A DNA stretch of 64,000 nt from Terriglobia bacterium (GTDB lineage: Bacteria > Acidobacteriota > Terriglobia > Terriglobales > Acidobacteriaceae). A program made the translations under genes and the position numbers. Shown here piece after piece: positions 1-7,594 of the stretch (the first letter of the stretch is position 1; every line of letters begins with the position of its first letter). Location of the stretch: contig JAIQGF010000002.1 of NCBI GenBank assembly GCA_020072845.1, positions 157,638-221,637 of the forward strand, written 5' to 3'. The notes under the pieces were generated by a model. The model had not been told where the DNA came from and did no database searches. It was given only the letters and a program-made list of their open reading frames with translations.

Positions 1-440
1 GTCAGCGGAATTTCGACGACTTGCGCGCCGCGATCGCGCGAGTAGGCGAGAGAGGATTCGAAGGTCGGGATGGCGGCAATCAGCTTGCGTCCGGGGCCGG
101 TGAAGGCCCGCGATGCCATGGCCAGCACTTCGGTGGATCCATTGCCGAGCAGCACCTGCTTGGTGGAAACCTTGTTGTAGGCGGCGATGCGCTCGACCAC
201 GTCGTTGTAGATCTTGAACGGATACCGATTGGCGAGGCGCAGGCCCTCGACGGCGGCCTTCTCAACGCTGGGGAACATGCCGTAGGCGTTTTCGTTAGCG
301 TTCAGCAGAATGGGACCGCCGGGGGTGGAGGCACGCAGCGGCTCGCCGAAAGCAATGGGTTCGAGTCCGCTGAAGCCGGCGGCGGCAGCGGTGGCGCCGA
401 GGCCAAGTGTGCCGAGAAAACTCCTGCGCGAGAAGGACAT
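1..440 (-). CDS. Tat-exported HisC-like PLP aminotransferase, partial
   Basis: Fold-type I, PLP-dependent aminotransferase related to histidinol-phosphate aminotransferase. Only the first 146 codons are in the window; the frame stays open to the left edge. Starting at the ATG at 440, the N-terminus MSFSRRSFLG is a twin-arginine signal followed by an Ala-rich hydrophobic stretch. Then come the family motifs LNANENAYG (residues 46-54), NRYP, and LLGNGSTEVLAMASRAF. A Tat signal argues against a cytoplasmic histidine-synthesis role, so the substrate is unknown. It is co-oriented with the pheT operon but separated from it by a roughly 200-bp palindromic spacer. The PLP lysine lies outside the window, so activity cannot be judged. 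Confidence 0.8.
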   Translation of the reverse strand, partial: MSFSRRSFLGTLGLGATAAAAGFSGLEPIAFGEPLRASTPGGPILLNANENAYGMFPSVEKAAVEGLRLANRYPFKIYNDVVERIAAYNKVSTKQVLLGNGSTEVLAMASRAFTGPGRKLIAAIPTFESSLAYSRDRGAQVVEIPL

Positions 441-490
441 CGCTCACCCCTGAAGCGCGCATTGTAGCAATAAAGTACCGAGTACCTAGT

Positions 491-633
491 GCCGAGTACC
501 GAGTCGATTCACCACCGAGACACAGAGGACACCGAGGTTCACCGAGAATTTTGGTTCAATCTTGCGTTGTCAGCCTCGGTGACCCTCTGTGATCTCGGTG
601 TCTCGGTGGTGGCCGATCAAGTCGGTACTCGGC
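491..633. repeat. long imperfect intergenic palindrome
   Basis: Fills most of the gap between the aminotransferase and pheT. Outer arms GCCGAGTACCGAGT (491 on) and ACTCGGTACTCGGC-like sequence (to 633) pair. Inner arms CACCACCGAGACACAGAGG (510-528) pair with 584-611, which carries a 9-bp insertion. The transcript would fold into a hairpin of about 140 nt. There is no coding sign. It is one of several such spacers in the window, each with a different sequence. Confidence 0.7.
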
Positions 634-646
634 AGGATTTCGGTCC

Positions 647-2737
647 TCAAGCCCGCAGAGCGCCGCCGAGGGATTCCAGCGCCTTGATGATCTGCTGCGA
701 CCACAAGGCGACCTCGTCATCGCGCAGCGTGCGCTCGGCGGACTGGAAGGTGGCGCGGACAAGCATGGAATACTTGCCCGAGGGAATCGAGCCGCCGCGG
801 AAGATTTCAGCCGGCACAAGCGCACGCAACTCGGCGATACGTAGCGCCGAGATCGCATTGCGAATGCGCTCGAAGGTGACGCTGTCGTCGAAGGCGAAGG
901 AGAAATCGCGGTCCACGCCGGGGAAGCGCGGGATCGCTTGATAACGGATTTTGCGCAGATCGTGGCGGTAGAGGCGCTCGAGATCAATTTCGGCGATGTA
1001 GATCTCGGGAGTTTCCTGCGCGCTCAGGCGCAGCTTGCGCTCGGCGGCGAGTTCGGGATGAAGCTGGCCGAAGCGCGCCACGGTGGCGCCGTCCATAACC
1101 GCGCGCGCGGAGCGGCCGGGATGGTAATAGTCGGGCGTGCTGGCGTCGAAATAGAGCGCGTTGAACTGGAATGCGCCGAGCAGCGTTTCGATGTCGCCCT
1201 TGAGATCGAAGAATGAATACCGGCGGCCAGGCGCATGCACGCTCCCCGGGATGGCCGCGCCGGTCACGCCGATCGCGAGGCGGCGCTGCTCCTCGGTGCG
1301 CTCGCCCATGCTCTCGTAAATTTTGCCGGACTCGAACAGGCGCACGCCGGCGTTGCCGCGGTTCAGGTTGTACGCCAGCATGTTGAGCATGCTGGGAACC
1401 ATGGAGGTGCGCATGACCGAAGCTTCCTCGCTGATCGGGTTGGCGATTTCGACCGGCGTGGCGGTGGAGAAGCGCTGCGCGTCGGCGTGCGAGATGAAGG
1501 TCAGCGAAACGGCTTCGTTGTAGCCGAGTCCGAGCAGCGACGCGCGGATGGTTTCTTCCTTCTTGGCGTCCGGCAATTCGATGACGCCGCCGACGAAGCC
1601 GGGCAGCGTGTTGGGAAAGCGGTCGTAGCCGTAGATGCGCGCGATTTCTTCGATGAGATCGATCTCGCGCTCCACGTCGAGGCGCCAGGTCGGCGCCTGC
1701 ACGGTGAACTCGGCGACCTCTTCGGCGGCGGCGGCCCGGGCGGGGGTGATACCGAATCCGAGACGGCGAAGAATGCGGGCGATCTCGGTATCAGGAATGT
1801 CCTGGCCGAGGTGGCGGCGGACTTCGCTGCGGCGCAGCGTCAGAGTGGGGCGGTCGAGCTGGCGCGGGTAAGGGTCAGTTTCCTCGCCTACGAGTTGTCC
1901 GCCGGCGGTTTGCAGAATGAGTTCGGCGACGCGAGCGCACGCGGTGGGCGTGATGCCGATATCGGCGCCGCGCTCGAAACGATGCGAAGCGTCGGTGTGC
2001 ATCGCGTGGCGGCGCGCGGTGCGGCGGACGGAGGCCGGATCGAACCACGCGGACTCGATGAGCACGTTGCGGGTTTTTTCCGTGATCATGGAATCGAAGC
2101 CGCCCATGACGCCGGCGAGCGCGACCGGCTTGACCGCGTCGGCGATGACGAGATCGTCGGGATGGAGGATGTGGTCCACGCCGTCGAGCGTCTTCAGCTT
2201 TTCGCCGGGGCGGGCGCGGCGGACGTTGATCTTGCCGCCTTCCAGCAGGTCGAGATCGAAGCAGTGCGTGGGGTGGCCGATCTCTTGCAGCGCGTAGTTG
2301 CTGGCGTCGGCGGCATTGTTAATGGCGCGCGAGCCGAGCAGTTCCAGGCGCTGCGCAATCCTCTCCGGCGAGGCCGCGATCTTCACGTCGCGGATGACAC
2401 GCGCGGTGTAACGGGCGCAGCCCTGGGGATCTTCGATTTCGATGGGGAAGGTGCGCTTCGGTTCTTTGACCCGAGCACCCGGATCGGAGACCCGAGCCAC
2501 ACTGGTTTCGATCGGCTTCAGGTCCTTGTCATAGATGGCGGCGCAGTCACGCGCCACGCCGTAGTGGTTCATGGCATCCACGCGGTTGGGCGTGAAATCC
2601 ACGTCGTAGACAGTGCGCGTGCCTTCGCCCTCGATGGATTCGACGGAGATGCCGGCGAGGGTGAGATCGTCGGCGAGCTTCCGGTCGTCCGCCGGGATAT
2701 CAACGAATTCGCGCAGCCAACTGGGGAGAATCTTCAT
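647..2737 (-). CDS. pheT: phenylalanyl-tRNA synthetase beta subunit, OB-domain-less
   Basis: Beta subunit of the heterotetrameric Phe-tRNA synthetase, which charges tRNA-Phe together with PheS. 696 residues against about 790-800 in most bacteria. The N-terminal MKILPSWLREFVDI is family-typical, but residue 35 or so passes straight to DVDFTPNRVDAMNHYGVARD. The roughly 100-residue EMAP/OB tRNA-binding domain normally found there is therefore missing. B3/B4 (SHRFERGAD), the B5 region and the C-terminal FDX-ACB anticodon-binding domain (about 605-696, PRFPGVDRDFSF) are present. Last gene of the infC-rpmI-rplT-pheS-pheT cluster; an 83-bp palindromic gap separates it from pheS. Confidence 0.95.
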   Translation of the reverse strand: MKILPSWLREFVDIPADDRKLADDLTLAGISVESIEGEGTRTVYDVDFTPNRVDAMNHYGVARDCAAIYDKDLKPIETSVARVSDPGARVKEPKRTFPIEIEDPQGCARYTARVIRDVKIAASPERIAQRLELLGSRAINNAADASNYALQEIGHPTHCFDLDLLEGGKINVRRARPGEKLKTLDGVDHILHPDDLVIADAVKPVALAGVMGGFDSMITEKTRNVLIESAWFDPASVRRTARRHAMHTDASHRFERGADIGITPTACARVAELILQTAGGQLVGEETDPYPRQLDRPTLTLRRSEVRRHLGQDIPDTEIARILRRLGFGITPARAAAAEEVAEFTVQAPTWRLDVEREIDLIEEIARIYGYDRFPNTLPGFVGGVIELPDAKKEETIRASLLGLGYNEAVSLTFISHADAQRFSTATPVEIANPISEEASVMRTSMVPSMLNMLAYNLNRGNAGVRLFESGKIYESMGERTEEQRRLAIGVTGAAIPGSVHAPGRRYSFFDLKGDIETLLGAFQFNALYFDASTPDYYHPGRSARAVMDGATVARFGQLHPELAAERKLRLSAQETPEIYIAEIDLERLYRHDLRKIRYQAIPRFPGVDRDFSFAFDDSVTFERIRNAISALRIAELRALVPAEIFRGGSIPSGKYSMLVRATFQSAERTLRDDEVALWSQQIIKALESLGGALRA

Positions 2738-2741
2738 TTCA

Positions 2742-2819
2742 CGTTTTCGGTTATCGGTTATCGGTTTGCAGTTGTCGGGCGGTTTGAAACCGATAACCGA
2801 GAACCGATAACCGATAACG
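2742..2819. repeat. intergenic hairpin of GGTTATCG/CGATAACC units
   Basis: The whole pheS-pheT gap is built from reiterated TTATCGGT on one side and its complement ACCGATAA on the other, forming a near-perfect stem. The same motif family recurs at 35,380-35,465 and 54,776-54,866. Confidence 0.7.
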
Positions 2820-2820
2820 C

Positions 2821-3924
2821 CTACGCAAACTGCTCTAAAAATCTAACGTCACCGTTGAAAAACAACTGCAAATCCGTCACGCCGTAGAGCATGGCGGCGA
2901 TGCGGTCCACGCCCATGCCGAAGGCGAAGCCGCTGTACTTCTCCGGGTCGTAGCCGACGAAGCCATAGAGCGCCGGGTCCACCATGCCCGCGCCCAACAG
3001 TTCGATCCAGCCGCTGGCTTTGCAGTTCGGGCAGCGCGCCGCGCCCTGGTATCCCGAGCCGCCGCAGAAAATGCAGGAGATCAACACCTCCGCGCTGGGT
3101 TCGGTGAAGGGAAAAAACGACGGGCGGAAGCGCGTCTTCACCGAGGAGCCGAACAGCGACTTCATGGCGTGGTCGAGCGAGCCCTTGAGATCGCAGAACG
3201 TGATGCCGGTGTCCACGGCTAGGCCCTCGACCTGGTGGAACATGGGCGAATGCGTCGCATCAGGCGCGTCGTTGCGATAGACGCGGCCGGGAATCACGAC
3301 GCGCACCGGCGGCTTCTGCTTCTCCATGGTGCGAATCTGCACCGGCGAAGTGTGCGTGCGCAGCAGGAGACGATCGCGCGCCTGCTTCTGATCTTGGCCG
3401 GCGAGGAAAATAGTGTCCTGCATGTCGCGCGCCGGGTGGTTGGGCGGGAAATTCAGCGACTCGAAGTTGTAGTAGTCGGTCTCGATCTCCGGGCCTTCGG
3501 CAACCGAATAGCCCATCGCCTTGAAGACGCCGACAATGTCGTTCATGGTGCGGACGATGGGGTGCTCGGCGCCCAGGGGATGATGGATGCCGGGGAGGGT
3601 GAGGTCAACCGCGTCGGAGTCGGCCGACTTCTGCTCAGCTATTTCCAGCCGAGTGCCTTCTACAAGGATTTCTATCTGCAAACGCAGTTCGTTTACGTGC
3701 GCGCCAACATCCCGCTTCGCTTCCTTAGGAGCGCTTCTCAACCAAAGTTCATTTACTTGCGTCAAGATGCCGTTTTTTCGCGCGAGCCATCGATCGCGGA
3801 AGTTCTTGCACTCGGATTCGTTCGCTACCCCTTGAGCTTCGATCCGGCAGGCATCAATGCACTCGTTGACCGCCTTTATTAGGGTGCGATCTGTGAAATC
3901 CTCGAGTTTGGGTACGGTGTACAT
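2821..3924 (-). CDS. pheS: phenylalanyl-tRNA synthetase alpha subunit
   Basis: Catalytic class II alpha subunit of Phe-tRNA synthetase, 367 residues. I chose the ATG at 3924 (MYTVPKLEDFTDRTL) because the upstream in-frame 48 codons are made of palindromic repeat sequence and look unlike PheS. An N-terminal coiled-coil arm (about 15-110) is followed by the catalytic core: motif 2 around PVRVVIPGRVYRND, a CxxC...CxxC zinc-ribbon-like insert (CIFCGGSGYQ...CPNCKASGW) and motif 3 GMGVDRIAAMLYG. It pairs with PheT immediately downstream and belongs to the infC operon. Confidence 0.95.
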   Translation of the reverse strand: MYTVPKLEDFTDRTLIKAVNECIDACRIEAQGVANESECKNFRDRWLARKNGILTQVNELWLRSAPKEAKRDVGAHVNELRLQIEILVEGTRLEIAEQKSADSDAVDLTLPGIHHPLGAEHPIVRTMNDIVGVFKAMGYSVAEGPEIETDYYNFESLNFPPNHPARDMQDTIFLAGQDQKQARDRLLLRTHTSPVQIRTMEKQKPPVRVVIPGRVYRNDAPDATHSPMFHQVEGLAVDTGITFCDLKGSLDHAMKSLFGSSVKTRFRPSFFPFTEPSAEVLISCIFCGGSGYQGAARCPNCKASGWIELLGAGMVDPALYGFVGYDPEKYSGFAFGMGVDRIAAMLYGVTDLQLFFNGDVRFLEQFA

Positions 3925-3939
3925 CGCAATCGTGCCGTC

Positions 3940-4260
3940 CCTACGGGACTCGGTAATCGAAATGGCCGCTGACCCGGCACTGAAGTGCCGGGCTACTATC
4001 AGCCGCCCCTGCGGGGCTGGCGTTTGCGCCGTGCCCGCAGTGCGGATTCGCACAGAGATTCGTCGCAAGTCTCTGCGGAGCGCGGCTCACGGAGGCGAAA
4101 TCATCAGCCACGAATTTACGCAGATGAACACGGATAAGGCTATTCAGGTGAATCCGTGAGAATCGGTGCCAATCCGTGGCCCGGTTTTGCTGAAAGCTGA
4201 TGGCTGATAGCCGACAGCTAAGCCGGGGCTTTGCCGAGAGCTGATTGCTGACGGCTGCAA
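3940..4260. repeat. cluster of short palindromes upstream of pheS
   Basis: Several different palindromes follow one another between rplT and pheS: GCCCGGCACTTC-type (about 3975-3998), CCCCTGCGGGG (about 4006-4018), a CCACGAATTTAC.../...AATCCGTGG pair (about 4108-4180), and AGCTGATGGCTGATAGCC with its inverse (about 4193-4257). No ORF with coding character is seen. Confidence 0.55.
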
Positions 4261-4262
4261 GC

Positions 4263-4622
4263 TTACGCCGCGTGCGCGCTTTTGGCCTGGTCCGCCAGCT
4301 TGGCAAATCCCGCGGGGTCGTTGACCGCGAGGTCGGCCAGGATCTTGCGGTCCAGTTCCACGCCGGCTTTCTTCAGCCCGTTCACGAAGCGGCTGTAGCT
4401 GAGGCCGTTGAGCTTGGCGGCGGCGCCGATGCGCACGATCCACAGCGAGCGGTACTGGCGCTTTTTCTGGCGCCGTCCGGCGTAGGCGAATTTCAGCGCG
4501 CGCTCCACCGACTCTTTCGCCGAGCGGTAGAGCTTGGACTTTGTGAGGTAATAACCGCTGGCGCGCTCAAGAATCTTTTTGCGCTTGGCACGACGTTTGG
4601 TGCCGCGTTTTACGCGAGGCAT
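4263..4622 (-). CDS. rplT: 50S ribosomal protein L20
   Basis: L20, 119 residues (family norm about 118), an early-assembly 23S rRNA-binding protein and, in enterics, a repressor of its own operon. The start at 4622 ([18 protein letters not shown]) is preceded by AAAAAGGAGCCACAC, a good ribosome-binding site. The longer open frame upstream lies in repeat DNA and is rejected. The strongly basic N-terminal tail and the globular part with [13 protein letters not shown] and [14 protein letters not shown] are diagnostic. It sits between rpmI and pheS. Confidence 0.97.
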   Translation of the reverse strand: MPRVKRGTKRRAKRKKILERASGYYLTKSKLYRSAKESVERALKFAYAGRRQKKRQYRSLWIVRIGAAAKLNGLSYSRFVNGLKKAGVELDRKILADLAVNDPAGFAKLADQAKSAHAA

Positions 4623-4742
4623 GTGTGGCTCCTTTTTATTCAGTTTCAGTTTCAGTTTCGGTTTCAGTTGATGTGCCAGCTGAAATCGAACTGATGTTGG
4701 CGGCTGGAGGCAGGAGTTGGATCCGGGCCTCTTCACACACCG

Positions 4743-4806
4743 AAGTTTCAGTTTCAGTTTCGAGTTTCAGCAGGTCTCGCTGAAACTGAAACTTGAAACT
4801 GAAACT
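4743..4806. repeat. intergenic hairpin of CAGTTTCAGTTT units
   Basis: The rpmI-rplT gap holds a palindrome of GTTTCAGTTTCAGTTTCG against CGCTGAAACTGAAACTTG. A further degenerate arm of the same unit lies at about 4639-4690. It lies inside a ribosomal-protein operon, where in other bacteria structured leaders bind L20; whether this one does is unknown. Confidence 0.6.
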
Positions 4807-4808
4807 GT

Positions 4809-5003
4809 TTAGTACGGAATCATCCGCTTAACTTTTTTCTCGTCCGCCTTGTCCATGATGACGTCGCGGTCGAGGTGACGCTTCTTCTTCGTGGTCTTGG
4901 TGGTCAGAATGTGGCGCGCCTTGGCATGACCGCGTTTGATCTTGCCGGTGGCGGTCTTCTTGAAGCGCTTGGCGGCGCCGCTGTGGGTCTTCAGTTTCGG
5001 CAT
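4809..5003 (-). CDS. rpmI: 50S ribosomal protein L35
   Basis: L35, 64 residues, the usual length. [20 protein letters not shown] at the N-terminus and the Lys/Arg-rich body ([18 protein letters not shown]) are diagnostic. It is the second gene of the translation operon, between infC (266 bp upstream across a palindromic gap) and rplT. Confidence 0.97.
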   Translation of the reverse strand: MPKLKTHSGAAKRFKKTATGKIKRGHAKARHILTTKTTKKKRHLDRDVIMDKADEKKVKRMIPY

Positions 5004-5015
5004 AAATCCCCTGTC

Positions 5016-5269
5016 AATCGGGTAATTGCGTAATCGGGTAATCGGGTAATTGAAAACGGCCGCGCGGAAAGGCGGCGAGCCGGCAGTAACCCTTACCAGG
5101 CGTACGCGAAATTTTTATTGTAGCAGAGCCGCATCAAGAACCAGGTTGCGCGCAGGCTGCGGTGCATCTCGATTGCACACGCGAGGGTGCCCTTCGACTT
5201 CGCTCAGGGCAGGCTGTGTGCCACGCGTAATCTGAAATTCCGCAATTACCCGATTGCGCAGTTCCGCAA
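5016..5269. repeat. intergenic palindrome of GGGTAATTGCG units with inserted REP-like block
   Basis: Arms of AATCGGGTAATTGCGTAATC (5016-5052) and its complement (CCGCAATTACCCGATTGCGC, about 5240-5275) enclose the infC-rpmI gap. The right arm reaches the infC stop codon. Between them lies CCCTTCGACTTCGCTCAGGG (about 5193-5212), a palindromic unit found again near 56,684. Confidence 0.6.
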
Positions 5270-5857
5270 TCAGACCGTCGGCGCCTGCGGCGGCGGTTGC
5301 TGAACCTGCGGCGGATGCGGCGGCTTCGGCTTCGATTCCGGCTTAGCCTTTGTCGGCGCCAGGATGGCGTGCAGCGTGTTGCCTTCCTGCCGCGGACGGA
5401 ACTCCACGATGGCCTTGTCGCCCAAATCGGCGATCAGGCGCTCCAGGATCTGGCGTCCCAGGCTCTGGCGCGTCATTTCGCGGCCGCGGAAAAAGATGGT
5501 CGCCTTCACCTTGTCGCCGTCGTCGAGGAAGCGCAGCGCGTGGTTTTTCTTGGTCTGGTAATCGTGCTCGTCCACGTTGATGCGGAACTTGACCTCTTTG
5601 ACGGTGATGACCTTCTGGTGCTTCTTGGCTTCGCGCTCCTGTTTTTCTTTCTGGTAGAGGAACTTGCCGAAATCCATGATGCGGACGACGGGCGGCTGGG
5701 CGGTGGGGGAAATTTCCACCAGGTCGAGGCTTCTTTCCCGGGCCATTTTGAGTGCTTCATACGGGGGCATGATGCCGACCTGCTTGCCTTCGTCGTCAAT
5801 CACGCGCACTTCGCGTGCCCGGATGCGGTCGTTGGTGCGAATGTACTTCTTATCGAT
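5270..5857 (-). CDS. infC: translation initiation factor IF-3, AUC start
   Basis: IF-3 binds the 30S subunit and polices start-codon choice. 195 residues. The frame continues upstream of the first GTG (5809) as KKYIRTNDRIRAREVRVIDD, which is the conserved IF-3 N-terminus, back to an ATC codon at 5857. A perfect AGGAGG (complement of 5863-5868) lies 5 nt before it; no ATG, GTG or TTG fits this position. AUU/AUC/AUA starts in infC are established and make the gene autoregulated. The C-terminal domain (VKEVKFRINVDEHDY, FFRGREMTR) is complete, and a Pro/Lys-rich tail ends the protein. First gene of the operon. Confidence 0.95.
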   Translation of the reverse strand: MDKKYIRTNDRIRAREVRVIDDEGKQVGIMPPYEALKMARERSLDLVEISPTAQPPVVRIMDFGKFLYQKEKQEREAKKHQKVITVKEVKFRINVDEHDYQTKKNHALRFLDDGDKVKATIFFRGREMTRQSLGRQILERLIADLGDKAIVEFRPRQEGNTLHAILAPTKAKPESKPKPPHPPQVQQPPPQAPTV

Positions 5858-5862
5858 GCATG

Positions 5863-5868
5863 CCTCCT
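5863..5868 (-). promoter_or_regulatory. infC Shine-Dalgarno (AGGAGG)
   Basis: Perfect AGGAGG, 5 nt upstream of the ATC start at 5857. It decides the start: the only nearby ATG (5861-5859) overlaps this spacing, is out of frame and stops after three codons. Confidence 0.85.
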
Positions 5869-5889
5869 AAAGGCGCAAATAGTTGGTGG

Positions 5890-5898
5890 ATTATAGCA
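5890..5898 (-). promoter_or_regulatory. extended -10 promoter of the infC operon
   Basis: On the minus strand the sequence reads TGCTATAAT, a consensus -10 with the TGn extension, about 22 nt before the Shine-Dalgarno. The -35 region (about 5913-5918, TCATTT) is poor, as is common with extended -10 promoters. The Mu-like element begins only 33 bp further upstream. Confidence 0.65.
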
Positions 5899-5922
5899 TG
5901 CGGGGGATGCGGAAATGAGCGC

Positions 5923-5927
5923 GTCGT
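5923..5927 (+). repeat. target-site duplication, left copy (GTCGT)
   Basis: GTCGT directly abuts the left terminus of the Mu-like element and is repeated exactly at 20,417-20,421. Mu-type transposases generate 5-bp duplications. Confidence 0.85.
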
Positions 5928-5935
5928 TGGGGCTC

Positions 5936-5997
5936 CGGGAATTACGTGTCAGCAAAACGGGAATTACGTGTCAGCAAACGGGAATTACGTGTCAGCA
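5936..5997 (+). repeat. left-end transposase binding sites, three tandem copies
   Basis: CGGGAATTACGTGTCAGCA occurs exactly at 5936-5954, 5958-5976 and 5979-5997. Spacings of 22 and 21 bp equal two helical turns, so all three sites face the same side of the DNA. By analogy with Mu attL (L1-L3) they should bind the transposase. Confidence 0.85.
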
Positions 5998-6118
5998 GTC
6001 GGGGCGCGATCCCGGCAAACACACAAATGCGTCGGCTTCTGAGGCCCAGCTCCAAAACCGACGATTCAGGCGCGCGCCGCCGAATGGAACTCAGCGTGCT
6101 AATGCGCTAAAGTCCTGC

Positions 6119-6140
6119 CAAAAACCGCCGGGCGGCGAGC
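6119..6140 (-). terminator. possible weak terminator after the left-half genes
   Basis: On the minus strand a short CGCC/GGCG hairpin is followed by GTTTTTGG. It lies 8 bp after the last left-half gene and 190 bp before the element end. If weak or absent, element transcription would run into the infC operon in the sense direction. Confidence 0.3.
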
Positions 6141-6147
6141 GACAGCG

Positions 6148-7161
6148 TCACGCTCCCACCAGGTAGGTCGCCTGGCCGTTAATCACCGTGGCTTCGATGA
6201 TCTCGGCGGCGCCCACCTTCACCAGGTCCTGGTCGCTGGCGTCGATTTGCCACGATAAATATTTGCCATCCATCACCGGCGTGGTCTTCACGTAGGCGTT
6301 GGGGAACTTAATCTTCATCTGCGCCGACGCGCCGGAGTTGACGTTGATCTGCACCTCGCGCAACGTGTTCGCGATCATCAGCGTGCGCGGCTCGGCGCCG
6401 TCTTCCGTGGCGATCGCGCGTACCACGATCGAGAACGACGCGCGTTGCTGGTCCACGTTGGCCTGCACCGCATACATGCCGCCGCCTTGCGCTCGGTGGA
6501 TCTCGATCGTGCGCGTGATTTTGAATTGGCACTGGCGTAGCCGCGGCTTGATCGAGGCCGCCGCGCCCGAGGCGCCGATCAGCACATCGGCATCGGAGCC
6601 CAGGAGCAGCGTGCGTGCCGATACCGCCGGCATCGCATTACCGAGCGCGCCATCTGTCCAGCGTCCGCTGCCGGTGAGCGAGATCTGCGCCGTCACCGGG
6701 CCGCTGTCGGGAATAGTGACCGTCAGTTCCACGCCGACCAGGTCCGGCATCCTGTACTTGATGGCCGCCGAGTCTTCGAAATAGACCGTGGTCGGCTTGG
6801 CCTGGCGCGTCGTCGAGAGCGGTTTGAAGACGTGCGTGTAAACGGCGCCGACATTGGTCACCGAATACTCTTGCAGCACCTGGGCGAGCATCCAACCGGC
6901 GAACCATTCATCGACGTGCCGCGATAACTGCAGCGAACTATCCCACTTGATGTTCTGGCGCACGGTGGGGAACTCGTGCCCCAACCCGCTGAGCGCGCCG
7001 TCGTCCCAGAAGCTGGGCACGATGGAAGCGAACGCCTGCCCATCGAACCGGCAATGCTCCAGCAGGTTGGCATCCGGGACTGGCGTGGCATAGGCGTTCT
7101 GCCGGTTCGCGGTGAGCAGCAGGTTGCGCACCAGAATATGTTGCGGTTCATAAGTCGGCAT
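6148..7161 (-). CDS. phage tail-tube-like protein
   Basis: 337 residues; ATG at 7161 behind GAGAGGAT. I see no signal peptide or membrane segment. The protein is beta-rich, with paired stretches such as CQFKITRTIEIHRAQGGGMY and IEATVINGQATYLVG, the style of major tail (tube) proteins. It closes the minus-strand operon downstream of the tape-measure gene, whereas tube genes usually precede the tape measure. The assignment rests on overall character and neighbourhood, not on a diagnostic motif; another virion or adhesion protein is possible. Confidence 0.45.
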   Translation of the reverse strand: MPTYEPQHILVRNLLLTANRQNAYATPVPDANLLEHCRFDGQAFASIVPSFWDDGALSGLGHEFPTVRQNIKWDSSLQLSRHVDEWFAGWMLAQVLQEYSVTNVGAVYTHVFKPLSTTRQAKPTTVYFEDSAAIKYRMPDLVGVELTVTIPDSGPVTAQISLTGSGRWTDGALGNAMPAVSARTLLLGSDADVLIGASGAAASIKPRLRQCQFKITRTIEIHRAQGGGMYAVQANVDQQRASFSIVVRAIATEDGAEPRTLMIANTLREVQINVNSGASAQMKIKFPNAYVKTTPVMDGKYLSWQIDASDQDLVKVGAAEIIEATVINGQATYLVGA

Positions 7162-7192
7162 CGCTCAGATCCTCTCTTTTTTCTGCGCGGTT

Positions 7193-7594
7193 TCAGCCGC
7201 GCCGGGGCGCGCGAAATTTCAGCCGCTCGTCGTCTTCTTCCTCGATCACTTGGAGCCAAAACATCAGTTTGAGCAGCGATTCCCGCGTCACGCTTATTCC
7301 GCGGATCGTGAACCGCCGCCCCTGCAGCATGCCGTCGCTGAGCAGCCGGCGAACGATCGCAGGCGAGCAGCCGAGAATTGCGGCGGCGTCCCGGATGACA
7401 ATGCGGCGCGAATCAGCATTTGACTGGGGCAGCAGCAAAGGGTCGGGGCGCAGCGTGCGGACGCGGCGAGAGGCTTTCGCGCCCAAGGTAATGCCGTTCC
7501 GTCGAATGGGGCGCGCGATCAGAAACTCCTTCCTTCCAGCCGGCGCCCGCGCACATAGGTAGCCAGCACGTCGCCGCCGCCTTGTTTGAGCCAT
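7193..7594 (-). CDS. small helix-turn-helix protein of the element
   Basis: Up to 133 residues. The C-terminal half reads as an excisionase/MerR-type HTH (IRDAAAILGCSPAIVRRLLS, then a wing and VTRESLLKLMFWLQ), ending in acidic EEEDDE. The start is uncertain: the ATG at 7594 overlaps the tape-measure gene by 76 bp, and a TTG at 7486 would give a shorter protein that keeps the HTH. A DNA-binding protein wedged between two tail-type genes is unusual. It resembles the HTH protein at 13,156-13,377 in type. Confidence 0.5.
   Translation of the reverse strand: MAQTRRRRRAGYLCARAPAGRKEFLIARPIRRNGITLGAKASRRVRTLRPDPLLLPQSNADSRRIVIRDAAAILGCSPAIVRRLLSDGMLQGRRFTIRGISVTRESLLKLMFWLQVIEEEDDERLKFRAPRRG

Noticed and set aside
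1235..2887. 550-codon open frame on the plus strand opposite pheT
   Set aside because: It is the antisense shadow of a conserved synthetase gene in GC-rich DNA; no ribosome-binding site or known motif.
5859..5861. ATG just after the infC Shine-Dalgarno as start codon
   Set aside because: Out of frame with IF-3 and followed by a stop after three codons.
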